Part shown: piece after piece, positions 14,221 to 23,525 of the stretch
How positions within the stretch are numbered: the stretch's first letter is position 1
How the letters are laid out: each line of letters starts with the position of its first letter
Origin: Bacteroidota bacterium
GTDB lineage: Bacteria; Bacteroidota; Bacteroidia; Chitinophagales; Chitinophagaceae
Reading direction: 5' to 3'
DNA length: 39,855 bases
Assembly: GCA_025362055.1 (NCBI GenBank)
Contig: JANYIM010000126.1
Coordinates: forward strand, 1 to 39,855
The notes under the pieces: generated by a model
What the model was told of the DNA's origin: nothing
Databases searched by the model: none
The model's input: only the letters and a program-made list of their open reading frames with translations
Position numbers and translations under genes: made by a program

Positions 14221-16257
14221 ATGCAATTCTATTGTGAATCATTAACAGCATATAAACGACTCAAGACAAGAGAAGTAAAGATCGGCAACCTTTTATTGGG
14301 TAATGATCATCCTATCCGTGTGCAAACCATGACCACTACGGATACAATGGATACCATGGCCACGGTAGAGCAATCGATACGCTGTATCGAAGCCGGTGCA
14401 GAACTGGTACGCATTACAGCCCCTTCAAAATATGAAGCAGAAAATTTACAGCAAATAAAAGACGAACTCAGAAAAAGAGGGTACACTACTCCGCTAGTTG
14501 CTGACATTCATTTTACGCCCAATGCAGCTGAGATCGCTGCCCGTATCGTAGAAAAGGTAAGGGTAAACCCAGGTAATTATGTAGACAAGAAAAAATTTGA
14601 GCAGATAGAATATACGGATGCTGAATATGCAGAAGAAATTGAAAGAATAAGGGAACGCTTCACGCCATTAATAAAGATCTGTAAGGAATATGGTACTGCC
14701 ATGCGCATTGGTACTAACCATGGAAGTCTTAGCGACAGGATCATGAGCCGCTATGGTGATACAGCCATGGGGATGGTAGAAAGTGCCATGGAATTTTTGC
14801 GTATTGCCCGCAATAAGGATTACCACCAGATCGTACTTAGCATGAAGAGTAGTAACCCGCAGGTAATGGTGCAGGCTTATCGCTTACTCATTAACCACAT
14901 GATAGATGAATTTGGAGAGTGTTATCCCTTGCACCTAGGCGTAACCGAAGCAGGCGATGGGGAGGATGGGCGGATAAAGTCGGCGATTGGTATCGGCACT
15001 TTGCTGGAAGATGGCATCGGTGATACCATACGGGTAAGCCTAACGGAAGATCCGGAACTGGAGATACCGGTTTGTAAAGACATCGTTAAACGATATACAC
15101 CCAGCCCATCACTGGTTACAGAGAATAACAAATTGAAAGACCCTTCGAAGCCTTTCGCTTCCGGAGAGGTGTTGGGGGCGAGGTTTGCTTATTCCCCGTT
15201 TGAATATAAAAGAAGAGAAACATTTGAAGTAAGCAATATTGGTGGAAAGCATGTGCCGGTTGTTGTAGCCGACTTTAGTAAGATAGAAAAGATCATTCCC
15301 GCTGACTTGCAAAGTATCGGTTATGATTATGATCCAGAAACAGACAAGTGGAATATTGGTGATGCGGCTGCTGATTATATTTTTACAAATGCTAAAATTG
15401 ATTTTGCCCTCCCAGGAACCTTAAAAGTGATCTGCTATCATCATTTTTGGGAAGATGCAATTGAAGAAAATAAAAACAACGAAAACAAATACATACCCAT
15501 CATTGATGGCTTTCAATATATTGATGCTAAAATAAAAAAATCGGCGTATTTGAATTTTGTAATGATTGATTGCTATTCAGAAAATACTGATACAGGTATT
15601 CAACCATCATGGAATGAATTAGCTGCAAAGCTGAAAACAGATAAGACCGCCGTTATCTGTTTAAGTTCTACCAATAAAAATGCAATGCAAAGCATACGCA
15701 GGATGTTTGTGGAATTGATGAATGATGGCATAAAGAATCCCGCCATCATTATCTGTGATAGCAATGATGCTACCAATGATGAAAATTTAATTCATTATTC
15801 AATTGAAGCAGGCGGGCTATTACTGGATGGGTTCGGCGACGGCGTTTGTTTAGGCCATCATTTTGGAAACAAAACGATTGCCCCGCAAACAAAACTATTG
15901 AACTCCATTGCATTTGGCATACTGCAGGCCACGCGTACACGCATTTCAAAAACGGAATACATCAGTTGTCCCAGTTGCGGCAGAACATTGTTTGACCTTC
16001 AGGAAACCACCGCAAAGATCCGCGCTGTTACCAATCATTTAAAAGGGGTGAAGATCGCTATCATGGGTTGTATCGTAAATGGTCCGGGCGAAATGGCAGA
16101 TGCTGATTTTGGGTATGTGGGCAGCGGCGTAGGAAAGATCACTTTATACCGCGGCAAGGAAGTAGTAAAAAGAAATGTTGCCAGTGAAGTGGCTGTTGAT
16201 GAGTTGATAAACTTATTGAAGGAAAGCGATGCCTGGGTAACCCCCTCCGCCCCCTAA
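14221..16257 (+). CDS. ispG: IspG (GcpE), long form: 4-hydroxy-3-methylbut-2-enyl diphosphate synthase
   Basis: A 678-residue iron-sulfur enzyme that makes HMBPP in the methylerythritol phosphate route to isoprenoids. The N-terminal TIM barrel is at about 20-290 (HPIRVQTMTTTDTMD, LVADIHFTPNAAEIA, VRVNPGNYVD, LGVTEAGDGEDG). An inserted domain of about 270 residues follows, as in plants, Chlamydia and Bacteroidota, which explains the length against about 370 residues in E. coli. The C-terminal reductase-like domain carries the [4Fe-4S] ligands in CPSCGRTLFDL and GCIVNGPGEM. I chose the ATG at 14221; a TTG at 14194 would add nine residues. A TATTTTTG element lies at 14198-14205, 15 bases before the start. 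Confidence 0.95.
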   Translation: MQFYCESLTAYKRLKTREVKIGNLLLGNDHPIRVQTMTTTDTMDTMATVEQSIRCIEAGAELVRITAPSKYEAENLQQIKDELRKRGYTTPLVADIHFTPNAAEIAARIVEKVRVNPGNYVDKKKFEQIEYTDAEYAEEIERIRERFTPLIKICKEYGTAMRIGTNHGSLSDRIMSRYGDTAMGMVESAMEFLRIARNKDYHQIVLSMKSSNPQVMVQAYRLLINHMIDEFGECYPLHLGVTEAGDGEDGRIKSAIGIGTLLEDGIGDTIRVSLTEDPELEIPVCKDIVKRYTPSPSLVTENNKLKDPSKPFASGEVLGARFAYSPFEYKRRETFEVSNIGGKHVPVVVADFSKIEKIIPADLQSIGYDYDPETDKWNIGDAAADYIFTNAKIDFALPGTLKVICYHHFWEDAIEENKNNENKYIPIIDGFQYIDAKIKKSAYLNFVMIDCYSENTDTGIQPSWNELAAKLKTDKTAVICLSSTNKNAMQSIRRMFVELMNDGIKNPAIIICDSNDATNDENLIHYSIEAGGLLLDGFGDGVCLGHHFGNKTIAPQTKLLNSIAFGILQATRTRISKTEYISCPSCGRTLFDLQETTAKIRAVTNHLKGVKIAIMGCIVNGPGEMADADFGYVGSGVGKITLYRGKEVVKRNVASEVAVDELINLLKESDAWVTPSAP

Positions 16258-16308
16258 AGGAGAACTTTAGAGTAGAATTATTTAAGCAGTTCTTAAAAAT
16301 ACAAGTTT

Positions 16309-18381
16309 TTACATCCCCAACTGGTTCATAATAAAGTTGAACATAAAGACAATATTGTCGATGCGCTGTGCCGTACTTTGACCGCTTCCGTGCCCGCTGT
16401 TATAATCCATATGCAAAATAATGGGACTTATCTGCCCGGCATTATTTTGTAATGCGGCAACAAACTTTTTTGCATTCATCGGATCCACCCTCGAATCATT
16501 TGCGCCGGCCGTTACCAGCATGGTGGGAATATTCACACCCTGCCGGATGTTCTGGTAAGGTGAATAACGCAATAACCAGCGAAAATCGGCCTCATTTTCG
16601 GAAGAACCATATTCGGGTATCCAGTACCGTGCGATCAGGAATTTATGGTAACGGAGCATGTCAAGCAATGGTACCGCACAAACGATGGCTTTATACAGGT
16701 CGGGGCGTTGTGTAGCGATAGCGCCCATCAGTAAGCCCCCGTTACTTCCTCCCTCGGCAATCAGCCGGTTTGTATTTGTATATTTTTCTTTGATCAACCA
16801 TTCGGCGCAACTGTTAAAATCATCGAAACAGTTTTGTTTATTGGCCAGCATCCCGTTTTGGTGCCAGGTCTCGCCGTATTCATCACCTCCACGGATACCC
16901 GCTTCAACAACAATGCCACCACGGTTAATGAAAGGGGCAAAATAACCATAATAATGCGGTGAGATGCCAGCATTAAAACCACCATAGGCAGTAAGTAGCA
17001 ATGGATTATTGCCATCTAACTTTATGTCTTTCCTGTGAACAACAAAGGCAGGTATTTTTGTTCCATCTTTGGATGTATAAAATTTTATTTCGCCAACAAT
17101 ATTATTCATGTCTATCGGCAGGTCTCTTTTATAATATAAACGCCATTTAAAGTTGGACGCAGCAGCTACATAAGTTTTTTGCGTAGAAGTAAAAGTGGCC
17201 ATGGTAATATAAACGGAATCTTCTTCCCGATCATAGGAAAGGCTACTTACATTGCCAATGTCGGGCAGCGCAACCTGGTTAAGTTTTTTTCCATCCAGGT
17301 CATATAATGTCAGCCTGCTTTGAATATCCTTTTTATCCTGTATGATGAGGTTTGTTTTTGTTACCACATAACTTTGCATAACCGTTTCACTTTCGGCTAT
17401 CAATACCTTCCATTTCTTATAGTCAGGATCATTCTTATCAGCGATCATTAATTTATAATTGGGTGCATTATCATTTGTCATGATATAGAGTTTGTCACCC
17501 ATCGCATCAGGATAAGCTGCAAATTTTTTGCTTTCATAAATAATTTTTCCCTTTTCCATACTCCCGGTAGGCCTTATCCAGCAACTGTTTGAATAAAAAT
17601 CACTCTCGCCTGAAAAACTCACGTCACTATAACGATTATCGTAGATATAATAACTATTTTTTGCATCATTGGTACTGCCCATCATGATAGCTTTATCAAT
17701 GGGGTCGCCCAATTTCCACCAATAGGTTTTTAAGGGCAGTTGCTTATCAACATCTTCCTGTGTGCGAATGGTGAAATAAGCGTGCTGCTGATCTTTTGTC
17801 CATTGGTAACCAAATGTATTTTTCAAAGGAGGATATAAGGCCTTTCCTGTGCGGGTATCGATGATATAGGTAGTGGTAATTTCAGCACCACTTTTTTGTA
17901 CGCTTACTGCCGCTCTTTCACCATCATAAGTGTATTGCACACCGCTTGTAGATGTATTACCTGATGTATCCAGCTGCACCGGGTCCCAGATCAGTATCTT
18001 TTTTCCGTTGATGATGGTATATAGTTTATTCTGTTTGTCTCCTTTGCGCTTAACATCCTGGAAAACACGTTTGCCTTCCCTGTCTAACGGCCCTTCATAA
18101 TCAAGATCTATGAAAGCAGCTATTTCATCGCGGAAACCGGGATAAGACTTTTGAGTTTCCTTTAGGAATTTTTCCCCGGCATCATGCTGGGCCTTTGTCC
18201 ATTCCACTACTTTCGGATCTGTTTTATCTTCCAGCCAGTGGTATTTATCCGTTAGTAAAACACCATGCAGCGTATCAATGACGGGTATAGAAGCGGTAGC
18301 AGGTGGCGTAAAAATTGCCTGGGCCTTACCCGGGTGTGTACAAACAAGCGGTACGATCAAAAAGTATATGATTTTCTTCAT
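16309..18381 (-). CDS. Prolyl oligopeptidase family serine peptidase (S9A), secreted
   Basis: A 690-residue periplasmic peptidase predicted to cut short peptides after proline. A cleavable signal peptide is visible (MKKIIYFLIVPLVCTHPGKAQA). Residues of about 60-420 form the seven-bladed propeller that limits access, opening with DTLHGVLLTDKYHWLEDKTDP. The alpha/beta-hydrolase domain holds the nucleophile Ser in EGGSNGGLLMGA, the Asp in NDSRVDPMNAKK, and the His in SGHGSGQS. I start at the ATG at 18379-18381; an upstream in-frame ATG at 18420 would place thirteen unlikely residues before the signal peptide. It is divergent from nadB. Confidence 0.93.
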   Translation of the reverse strand: MKKIIYFLIVPLVCTHPGKAQAIFTPPATASIPVIDTLHGVLLTDKYHWLEDKTDPKVVEWTKAQHDAGEKFLKETQKSYPGFRDEIAAFIDLDYEGPLDREGKRVFQDVKRKGDKQNKLYTIINGKKILIWDPVQLDTSGNTSTSGVQYTYDGERAAVSVQKSGAEITTTYIIDTRTGKALYPPLKNTFGYQWTKDQQHAYFTIRTQEDVDKQLPLKTYWWKLGDPIDKAIMMGSTNDAKNSYYIYDNRYSDVSFSGESDFYSNSCWIRPTGSMEKGKIIYESKKFAAYPDAMGDKLYIMTNDNAPNYKLMIADKNDPDYKKWKVLIAESETVMQSYVVTKTNLIIQDKKDIQSRLTLYDLDGKKLNQVALPDIGNVSSLSYDREEDSVYITMATFTSTQKTYVAAASNFKWRLYYKRDLPIDMNNIVGEIKFYTSKDGTKIPAFVVHRKDIKLDGNNPLLLTAYGGFNAGISPHYYGYFAPFINRGGIVVEAGIRGGDEYGETWHQNGMLANKQNCFDDFNSCAEWLIKEKYTNTNRLIAEGGSNGGLLMGAIATQRPDLYKAIVCAVPLLDMLRYHKFLIARYWIPEYGSSENEADFRWLLRYSPYQNIRQGVNIPTMLVTAGANDSRVDPMNAKKFVAALQNNAGQISPIILHMDYNSGHGSGQSTAQRIDNIVFMFNFIMNQLGM

Positions 18382-18464
18382 ACAAACGGGTTTAATAATT
18401 TCATTTACAATATACTTCAAGTAATTTTGTATTTCAATTTTTTTTAAATGTAAGCAGTGTATTT

Positions 18465-20084
18465 ATGCAAACAGATTTTCTTGTAATAGGAAGTGGTATC
18501 GCCGGGCTGACCTATGCCTTAAAAATTGCGCAGGATCGCCCGGATAAAACGGTGACCATTCTCACCAAAACACAGAGCGACGAAACGAATACAAAATATG
18601 CCCAGGGCGGAATTGCCGGGGTAATGGATTTTGATAAGGACAGTTTTAACAAGCATATTGAAGATACTTTGATCGCAGGAGATGGCTTATGTGATAAACA
18701 TATTGTTGAGATCGTGGTAAAAGAAGGTGTGGACAGAATAAAAGAGATCATTGACTGGGGTGCAAGATTTGATAAAGAACCAACGGGTGATTTTAAATTA
18801 GGTAAGGAAGGAGGGCACAGTGAATCCAGGATATTGCATCATAAGGATGTTACCGGTAAAGAAATGGAAAGGGCCTTGCTGGAAACGATCAAAATGAAAC
18901 CCAATATTCAGCTGATCAGCCATTGTTTTGTGCTGGATATCATTACACAGCATCACCTGGGTTATCTCATCACAAAATCAACACCTGATATTGAATGTTA
19001 CGGCGTGTATGTGCTGAACCTTGCCAGCAATAAAATTGAAAAGATATTATCCGGGATCACTTTGCTTGCAACGGGAGGGAACGGACAGGTATATCGTACA
19101 ACCACTAACCCGTCTATTGCAACCGGCGATGGTGTAGCAATGGTGTATCGTGCAAAAGGACGGATCGAGAACATGGAGTTCATACAATTCCATCCTACGG
19201 CATTGTATGAACCGGGGGTGCGCGGACAATCATTCCTGATAACGGAAGCGGTTAGGGGCGATGGTGGTATCTTAAGAAGTGATTCTGGCGAGGCTTTTAT
19301 GGAACGATATGATAAACGAAAGGACCTTGCACCAAGAGATATTGTGGCAAGGGCGATCGACAATGAGATGAAAGTGGCAGGTACAGAAAATGTTTTCCTG
19401 GATTGCAGGCATTTCAGTAAAGAAAAGTTCATTGAGCATTTCCCCAATATCTATGAGAAGTGCCTGAGTATTGGTGTTGATATTACAAGGCAAATGATCC
19501 CCGTAGCACCTGCAGCACATTACAGTTGCGGCGGGATAAAAACAGATGAATGGGGAAGAACTTCAATAAAAAATTTATTTGCTGCCGGAGAATGTGCCAG
19601 TACCGGCTTACATGGTGCCAACCGGCTTGCAAGTAATTCTCTTTTAGAAGCAATGGTATTTGCACACCGGGCTTATGAAAAAAGCGTTGAATTAATTGAC
19701 GCTTCGGAAGCCTCCTTTTCCGGAGGAGGGCTGGTGGGGGCCATCCCCGACTGGAAAGCTGATGGAACCAATGTGCCCAAAGAAATGATCCTGATCACAC
19801 AAAGCGTAAAGGAATTGAAATTGCTGATGAGCGATTATGTTGGTATTGTCCGGAATAATGAAAGGCTTCACCGGGCGATGAAAAGATTGGACCTGCTTTA
19901 TGCAGAAACAGAAGCATTGTATCAAAAAACGATCGTATCACCACAATTATGTGAGTTAAGAAATATGATCACCGTTGCCTACCTGATCGTAAAATGTGCC
20001 GAGTTTAGGCAGGAAAGCAGGGGGTTGCATTTTAACACGGATTATCCAAACAAGTCTTCCATGGTGCAGAATATTGTACTGTAA
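18465..20084 (+). CDS. nadB: L-aspartate oxidase
   Basis: A 539-residue flavoprotein that oxidises L-aspartate to iminoaspartate, the first step of NAD synthesis. The FAD-binding start is VIGSGIAGLTYALKIA; further signatures are NTKYAQGGIAGV, HHKDVTGKEMERALL, ATGGNGQVYRTTTNP, MEFIQFHPTAL and ITEAVRGDGGILR. The C-terminal helical domain is complete. The sequence ILRSDSGEAFMERYDKRKDLAPRDIVARAI favours NadB over succinate dehydrogenase, as does the absence of sdhB/sdhC neighbours. nadA and nadC are not in the window. A TAATTTTG element lies at 18422-18429 but without a clear -33 partner. Confidence 0.95.
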   Translation: MQTDFLVIGSGIAGLTYALKIAQDRPDKTVTILTKTQSDETNTKYAQGGIAGVMDFDKDSFNKHIEDTLIAGDGLCDKHIVEIVVKEGVDRIKEIIDWGARFDKEPTGDFKLGKEGGHSESRILHHKDVTGKEMERALLETIKMKPNIQLISHCFVLDIITQHHLGYLITKSTPDIECYGVYVLNLASNKIEKILSGITLLATGGNGQVYRTTTNPSIATGDGVAMVYRAKGRIENMEFIQFHPTALYEPGVRGQSFLITEAVRGDGGILRSDSGEAFMERYDKRKDLAPRDIVARAIDNEMKVAGTENVFLDCRHFSKEKFIEHFPNIYEKCLSIGVDITRQMIPVAPAAHYSCGGIKTDEWGRTSIKNLFAAGECASTGLHGANRLASNSLLEAMVFAHRAYEKSVELIDASEASFSGGGLVGAIPDWKADGTNVPKEMILITQSVKELKLLMSDYVGIVRNNERLHRAMKRLDLLYAETEALYQKTIVSPQLCELRNMITVAYLIVKCAEFRQESRGLHFNTDYPNKSSMVQNIVL

Positions 20085-20105
20085 ACTTTTATTGCAAATA
20101 ATAGA

Positions 20106-20984
20106 ATGTATTATATCATTTATCCAATATTGTATTTACTATCGTTGTTACCCTTTTTTATTTTATATGGCATCAGCGATTTTTGTGCTTTGCTGTTATG
20201 CAGGGTTTTCAGGTATCGCCGGGAGATCATATGGGATAATTTAAAAATTGCCTTCCCCGAAAAAACAGAAAAGGAAAGAAGGCTCATCGCCAGAAGATTT
20301 TACCAGTACTTTACGGATTCATTCATTGAAATGCTAAAATTCATTTCTATCTCCAAAAAAGGAATGTCGAAAAGAACAACGGGCACTTTTGATATTATTA
20401 ATCGCCTGCTTGCAGAAGGAAAAAATGTAAATCTTTTATGTGGCCACCAGTTTAACTGGGAATATGCCAATCTTTTATATTCCGCAATGTTGAATGTGCC
20501 TTTTATAACGATCTATCACCCGCTGAAAAATAAGACCTTCGACAGGTTGATGCTTAAGATACGCAGCAGGTTTGGTGCTGTGTTGGTAAGCTCAGAAAGT
20601 TTTGGCAATAAAATGCATACCGTTTTTAAAAATCAATATGCATTGGTATTGGCTGCAGACCAGTCTCCTTCAAATCCTAAAAGAGGTTACTGGATCAATT
20701 TTTTTAATTGCCCAACCCCCTTCCTGGTTGGCCCTGAAAAAAGTGCCGTACGAAACAAGGTTCCGGTAGTATATGTTGCATTTAAAAGGATTAAAAGAGG
20801 GCATTATCATTTTGAATCGGTTTTATTGACAGAGAATGGAGGCAATACCGGTAGGGGAGAGATCACCGGTTTGTACAGGGATGAGTTGGAAAAAGCGATC
20901 AGGAGTGATAAACCCAATTATCTGTGGAGCCACAAACGTTTTAAATTTGAATGGCAGCCGGGTTATGGAGAGATCATAAGATAA
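20106..20984 (+). CDS. Lipid A biosynthesis acyltransferase-like protein (LpxL/HtrB family), copy 1
   Basis: A 292-residue inner-membrane acyltransferase. One membrane helix is near the N-terminus (residues 8-33), followed by the family core: the H-x4-E pair in LLCGHQFNWEYANLL replaces the H-x4-D/E catalytic motif, then FDRLMLKIRSRFGAVLV, and ALVLAADQSPS with GPEKSAVRNKVPVVYVAFKR. The enzyme probably adds a secondary acyl chain to lipid A or an amino-lipid on the cytoplasmic face. It starts 22 bases after nadB and precedes a close paralogue, so all three may share a transcript. Confidence 0.9.
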   Translation: MYYIIYPILYLLSLLPFFILYGISDFCALLLCRVFRYRREIIWDNLKIAFPEKTEKERRLIARRFYQYFTDSFIEMLKFISISKKGMSKRTTGTFDIINRLLAEGKNVNLLCGHQFNWEYANLLYSAMLNVPFITIYHPLKNKTFDRLMLKIRSRFGAVLVSSESFGNKMHTVFKNQYALVLAADQSPSNPKRGYWINFFNCPTPFLVGPEKSAVRNKVPVVYVAFKRIKRGHYHFESVLLTENGGNTGRGEITGLYRDELEKAIRSDKPNYLWSHKRFKFEWQPGYGEIIR

Positions 20985-21122
20985 GTGGCATGCAAATTAA
21001 ACATAAGGTTTTGTGCCATTAAATATTTACTACAATTTATATAAAATTGATCGGGCAAAAACATTACTGGCAATACAAGTAACTATTGTATTATCAGTTA
21101 TCTTTAAAACTTAATTGCAAGC

Positions 21123-22001
21123 ATGTATTATATAGTTTACCCGTTGTTGTACCTGGTTTCCTTACTTCCCTTTTTTATTTTGTATGGCATCAGCGATTTT
21201 GTTGCATTCCTGTTGCGTAACGTTATCAAATACAGAAAAGAAATTATTTTAAATAATTTGCGTATAGCCTTTCCCGAAAAAACGGAGGAAGAAAGAAAGA
21301 AGATTGCCCGTAAATTTTATCAATACTTCACTGACACCTTCATCGAGACCTTAAAAATGATCTCTATTTCAAAAAAGCAACTGGTAAAACGCAATACCGG
21401 TACTTTTGAAATATTGAATGGATTGATCGACAAGGGCTACAATATCAATATTTTAGGTGGCCACCAGTTTAACTGGGAATATGGCAGCCTCCTGTATTCC
21501 CTCGAATTGAAGATTCCGATGGTGGCAATATATATACCCATCAGCAATAAGATCTTCAGCAGGATATTTCATGACTTTCGCACCAGGTATGGAGCCATTT
21601 TTATAAGCGCTGCTGATTTTAAGAGTAAGATGTTTGATGTTTTTCAAAAACAATATATCATGGCTTTGGGCGCCGATCAGAATCCGGGTGATCCTTCCAA
21701 TGCCTATTGGATCAAATTCTTTGGCCGCCCAACACCTTTCGTAACCGGACCGGAGAAAGGTGCGATCAAGAATAATGCTGCAGTTGTGTATGTTGGATTT
21801 AAGAAAATAAAAAGAGGGTATTATCATTTTGAAACCACCCTACTTGCTGAAAAGGGTACTGATACTAAACCCGGAGAACTTACCTGCCTGTACCGGGATA
21901 TACTGGAAAAGACCATCAAAGAAGATCCTCCCAATTATTTGTGGAGCCACCGGCGTTTTAAATTTGACTGGAAGCCGGAGTATGGAGAAGTGATGGGATA
22001 A
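21123..22001 (+). CDS. Lipid A biosynthesis acyltransferase-like protein (LpxL/HtrB family), copy 2
   Basis: A 292-residue paralogue of the preceding gene, identical in length and co-linear throughout. Shared blocks include SLLPFFILYGISDF, the catalytic GGHQFNWEYGSLLYS and the final PNYLWSHRRFKFDWKPEYGE. A stretch of 26 or so bases around the catalytic motif is the same in both genes. Most other positions differ, so the duplication is old enough for specialisation; in E. coli the related LpxL and LpxM add different acyl chains in order. The 138-base gap to copy 1 has no strong promoter or terminator. Confidence 0.9.
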   Translation: MYYIVYPLLYLVSLLPFFILYGISDFVAFLLRNVIKYRKEIILNNLRIAFPEKTEEERKKIARKFYQYFTDTFIETLKMISISKKQLVKRNTGTFEILNGLIDKGYNINILGGHQFNWEYGSLLYSLELKIPMVAIYIPISNKIFSRIFHDFRTRYGAIFISAADFKSKMFDVFQKQYIMALGADQNPGDPSNAYWIKFFGRPTPFVTGPEKGAIKNNAAVVYVGFKKIKRGYYHFETTLLAEKGTDTKPGELTCLYRDILEKTIKEDPPNYLWSHRRFKFDWKPEYGEVMG

Positions 22002-22022
22002 GGAAAACGGGTAAGAAAATAT

Positions 22023-23426
22023 TTAATTCAACACACTTGCATCCTTCTCAACCTTAATTGTTTTTTGTTCTTTTATTTTTCCCCAGCCACCTAAAACATT
22101 TCGAAGGTTATGGATGCCCTGTCTTTTTAATAAGGAAGAAGCGATCACGCTTCTGTAACCACCGGCACAATGCACGTATAGATTTTGTTTCTCATCAAAC
22201 TGTGCAATATTCATCAGGTCATTCATTTCATTGAGCGGAAGAAGCCGGGCATCTTTTATATGCCCATCTGCATATTCTGTTTCGCGCCGAACGTCCACCA
22301 CCAGTAAATTAGGGTCGTTCGGAATGTCCATTGCCAGTTCATCCGCTTCCACATTAATGATCAGGTCAACTGTTTCCCCGGCGGCGGCCCATGCATCAAA
22401 GCCACCCTTTAAATAACCTAACATGGAAGAGAAACCAACCCTTGATAATCGTACCACGGTTTCTTCTTCTTTACCCATTTCTGTAACCAGTATCATTGGT
22501 TTGTCAAATGGCAATAAACTTCCTGCCCATTCTGCAAACCTTCCTTCCAGGCCGATGAAAATACTGCCGGGTATGAATCCCTGCGTGAATATGGTAGCAT
22601 GCCTTGTATCCAATACCATCACATCATCCGCCATCATTTTTTTAAGATCGTCTATACTTAAGGGTGTCAATCCTTTTTGCTTCACATCGTCCAGACTGTC
22701 ATAGCCCTGCATATTTATTTTAGCATTGATCGCAAAATATTTTGGCGCAATAGCAAGTCCATCCGTAACAGCCGCAATAAATTCCTCTTTTGTTTGAGGT
22801 TGTAACGCATAATTATGTTGTTTTTGCTCACCAATGGTGCTGAATGTTTCGGGCCCCATATTTTTTCCGCAACTGCTGCCTGCTCCGTGTGCAGGATATA
22901 CCAACACATCATCTGCTAATGGTAATATTTTATTTTGAAGGGTATCGTACATGATTCCCGCAAGTTCTTCACTGCTCATGTCTCCGCTGCTGAGGTCGGG
23001 CCGGCCCACATCACCAACGAATAGGGTATCACCTGTGAAAATGGCATGCGGCTTTTCCTTCTCATCTCTTAATAAATAACAAGTGCTTTCTAAGGTATGC
23101 CCGGGTGTATGCAATACTTCAAAACTTATTTTTCCGAGCTTGAATATTTCACCGTCTTTACTGTTATAAGCTTTAAAATTTGTTTTTGCACCGGGACCGT
23201 AAATGATGGGTGCGCCGGTTTGTTTACTAAGATCAAGATGGCCACTTACAAAATCTGCATGAAAATGTGTTTCAAAGATATATTTGATACTCGCATTTCT
23301 TTCCCTGGCCATCCTGGTATATTCCTCCGTATCCCGTAACGGATCAATGATGGCAACTTCACCTTCGCTTTCAATATAATATGCTGCTTCACTGAGGCAG
23401 CCGGTATATAATTGTTTAATGAACAT
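22023..23426 (-). CDS. Metallo-beta-lactamase fold / double rhodanese protein (persulfide dioxygenase-like)
   Basis: A 467-residue cytoplasmic protein. Residues 1-240 are a glyoxalase II/ETHE1-type metallo-hydrolase: metal ligands in ETHFHADFVSGHLDL, LHTPGHTLESTCY and FTGDTLFVGDVGRPDL, plus VYPAHGAGSSCG. Proteins of this type oxidise glutathione persulfide or related sulfane sulfur. Two rhodanese domains follow: the first (about 270-360) has no cysteine in its active-site loop (VTEMGKEEE) and is probably structural, while the second (about 370-460) has the loop CAGGYRS with the catalytic Cys. I use the ATG at 23426 (MFIKQLYTGCLSEAAYYIE). It lies downstream of an ArsR-like gene but is separated from it by a terminator and has its own -7 element. 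Confidence 0.9.
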   Translation of the reverse strand: MFIKQLYTGCLSEAAYYIESEGEVAIIDPLRDTEEYTRMARERNASIKYIFETHFHADFVSGHLDLSKQTGAPIIYGPGAKTNFKAYNSKDGEIFKLGKISFEVLHTPGHTLESTCYLLRDEKEKPHAIFTGDTLFVGDVGRPDLSSGDMSSEELAGIMYDTLQNKILPLADDVLVYPAHGAGSSCGKNMGPETFSTIGEQKQHNYALQPQTKEEFIAAVTDGLAIAPKYFAINAKINMQGYDSLDDVKQKGLTPLSIDDLKKMMADDVMVLDTRHATIFTQGFIPGSIFIGLEGRFAEWAGSLLPFDKPMILVTEMGKEEETVVRLSRVGFSSMLGYLKGGFDAWAAAGETVDLIINVEADELAMDIPNDPNLLVVDVRRETEYADGHIKDARLLPLNEMNDLMNIAQFDEKQNLYVHCAGGYRSVIASSLLKRQGIHNLRNVLGGWGKIKEQKTIKVEKDASVLN

Positions 23427-23460
23427 GTATATGATTTCTAGTTTTGAAATTGACCTGTTG

Positions 23461-23468
23461 CAAAGATA
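23461..23468 (-). promoter_or_regulatory. Possible -7 element of the MBL/rhodanese gene
   Basis: TATCTTTG followed by C on the minus strand matches TAnnTTTG and lies 35 bases upstream of the ATG at 23426. No TTTG is seen at -33, where the sequence is the T-run of the preceding terminator. Confidence 0.45.
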
Positions 23469-23471
23469 AAA

Positions 23472-23501
23472 ATAAAAAAACGGATGCATGATACATCCGT
23501 T
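23472..23501 (-). terminator. Rho-independent terminator after the ArsR-like gene
   Basis: On the minus strand AACGGATG (23501-23494) and CATCCGTT (23486-23479) form an eight-pair stem with a seven-base loop, directly followed by a T-rich tail to 23472. It ends the regulator transcript and separates it from the MBL/rhodanese gene. Confidence 0.85.
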
Positions 23502-23525
23502 GTTAAAATTAAATTTCCTGAAATA

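Noticed and set aside
18465-20084. Succinate dehydrogenase or fumarate reductase flavoprotein instead of NadB
   Set aside because: No iron-sulfur or membrane-anchor subunit gene is adjacent, and the length, QFHPTAL and RGDGGILR context match L-aspartate oxidase.
20985-21122. Terminator between the two acyltransferase genes (TGGCA and TGCCA arms)
   Set aside because: The arms are five bases with a long loop and no T-run follows, so the evidence is too weak.
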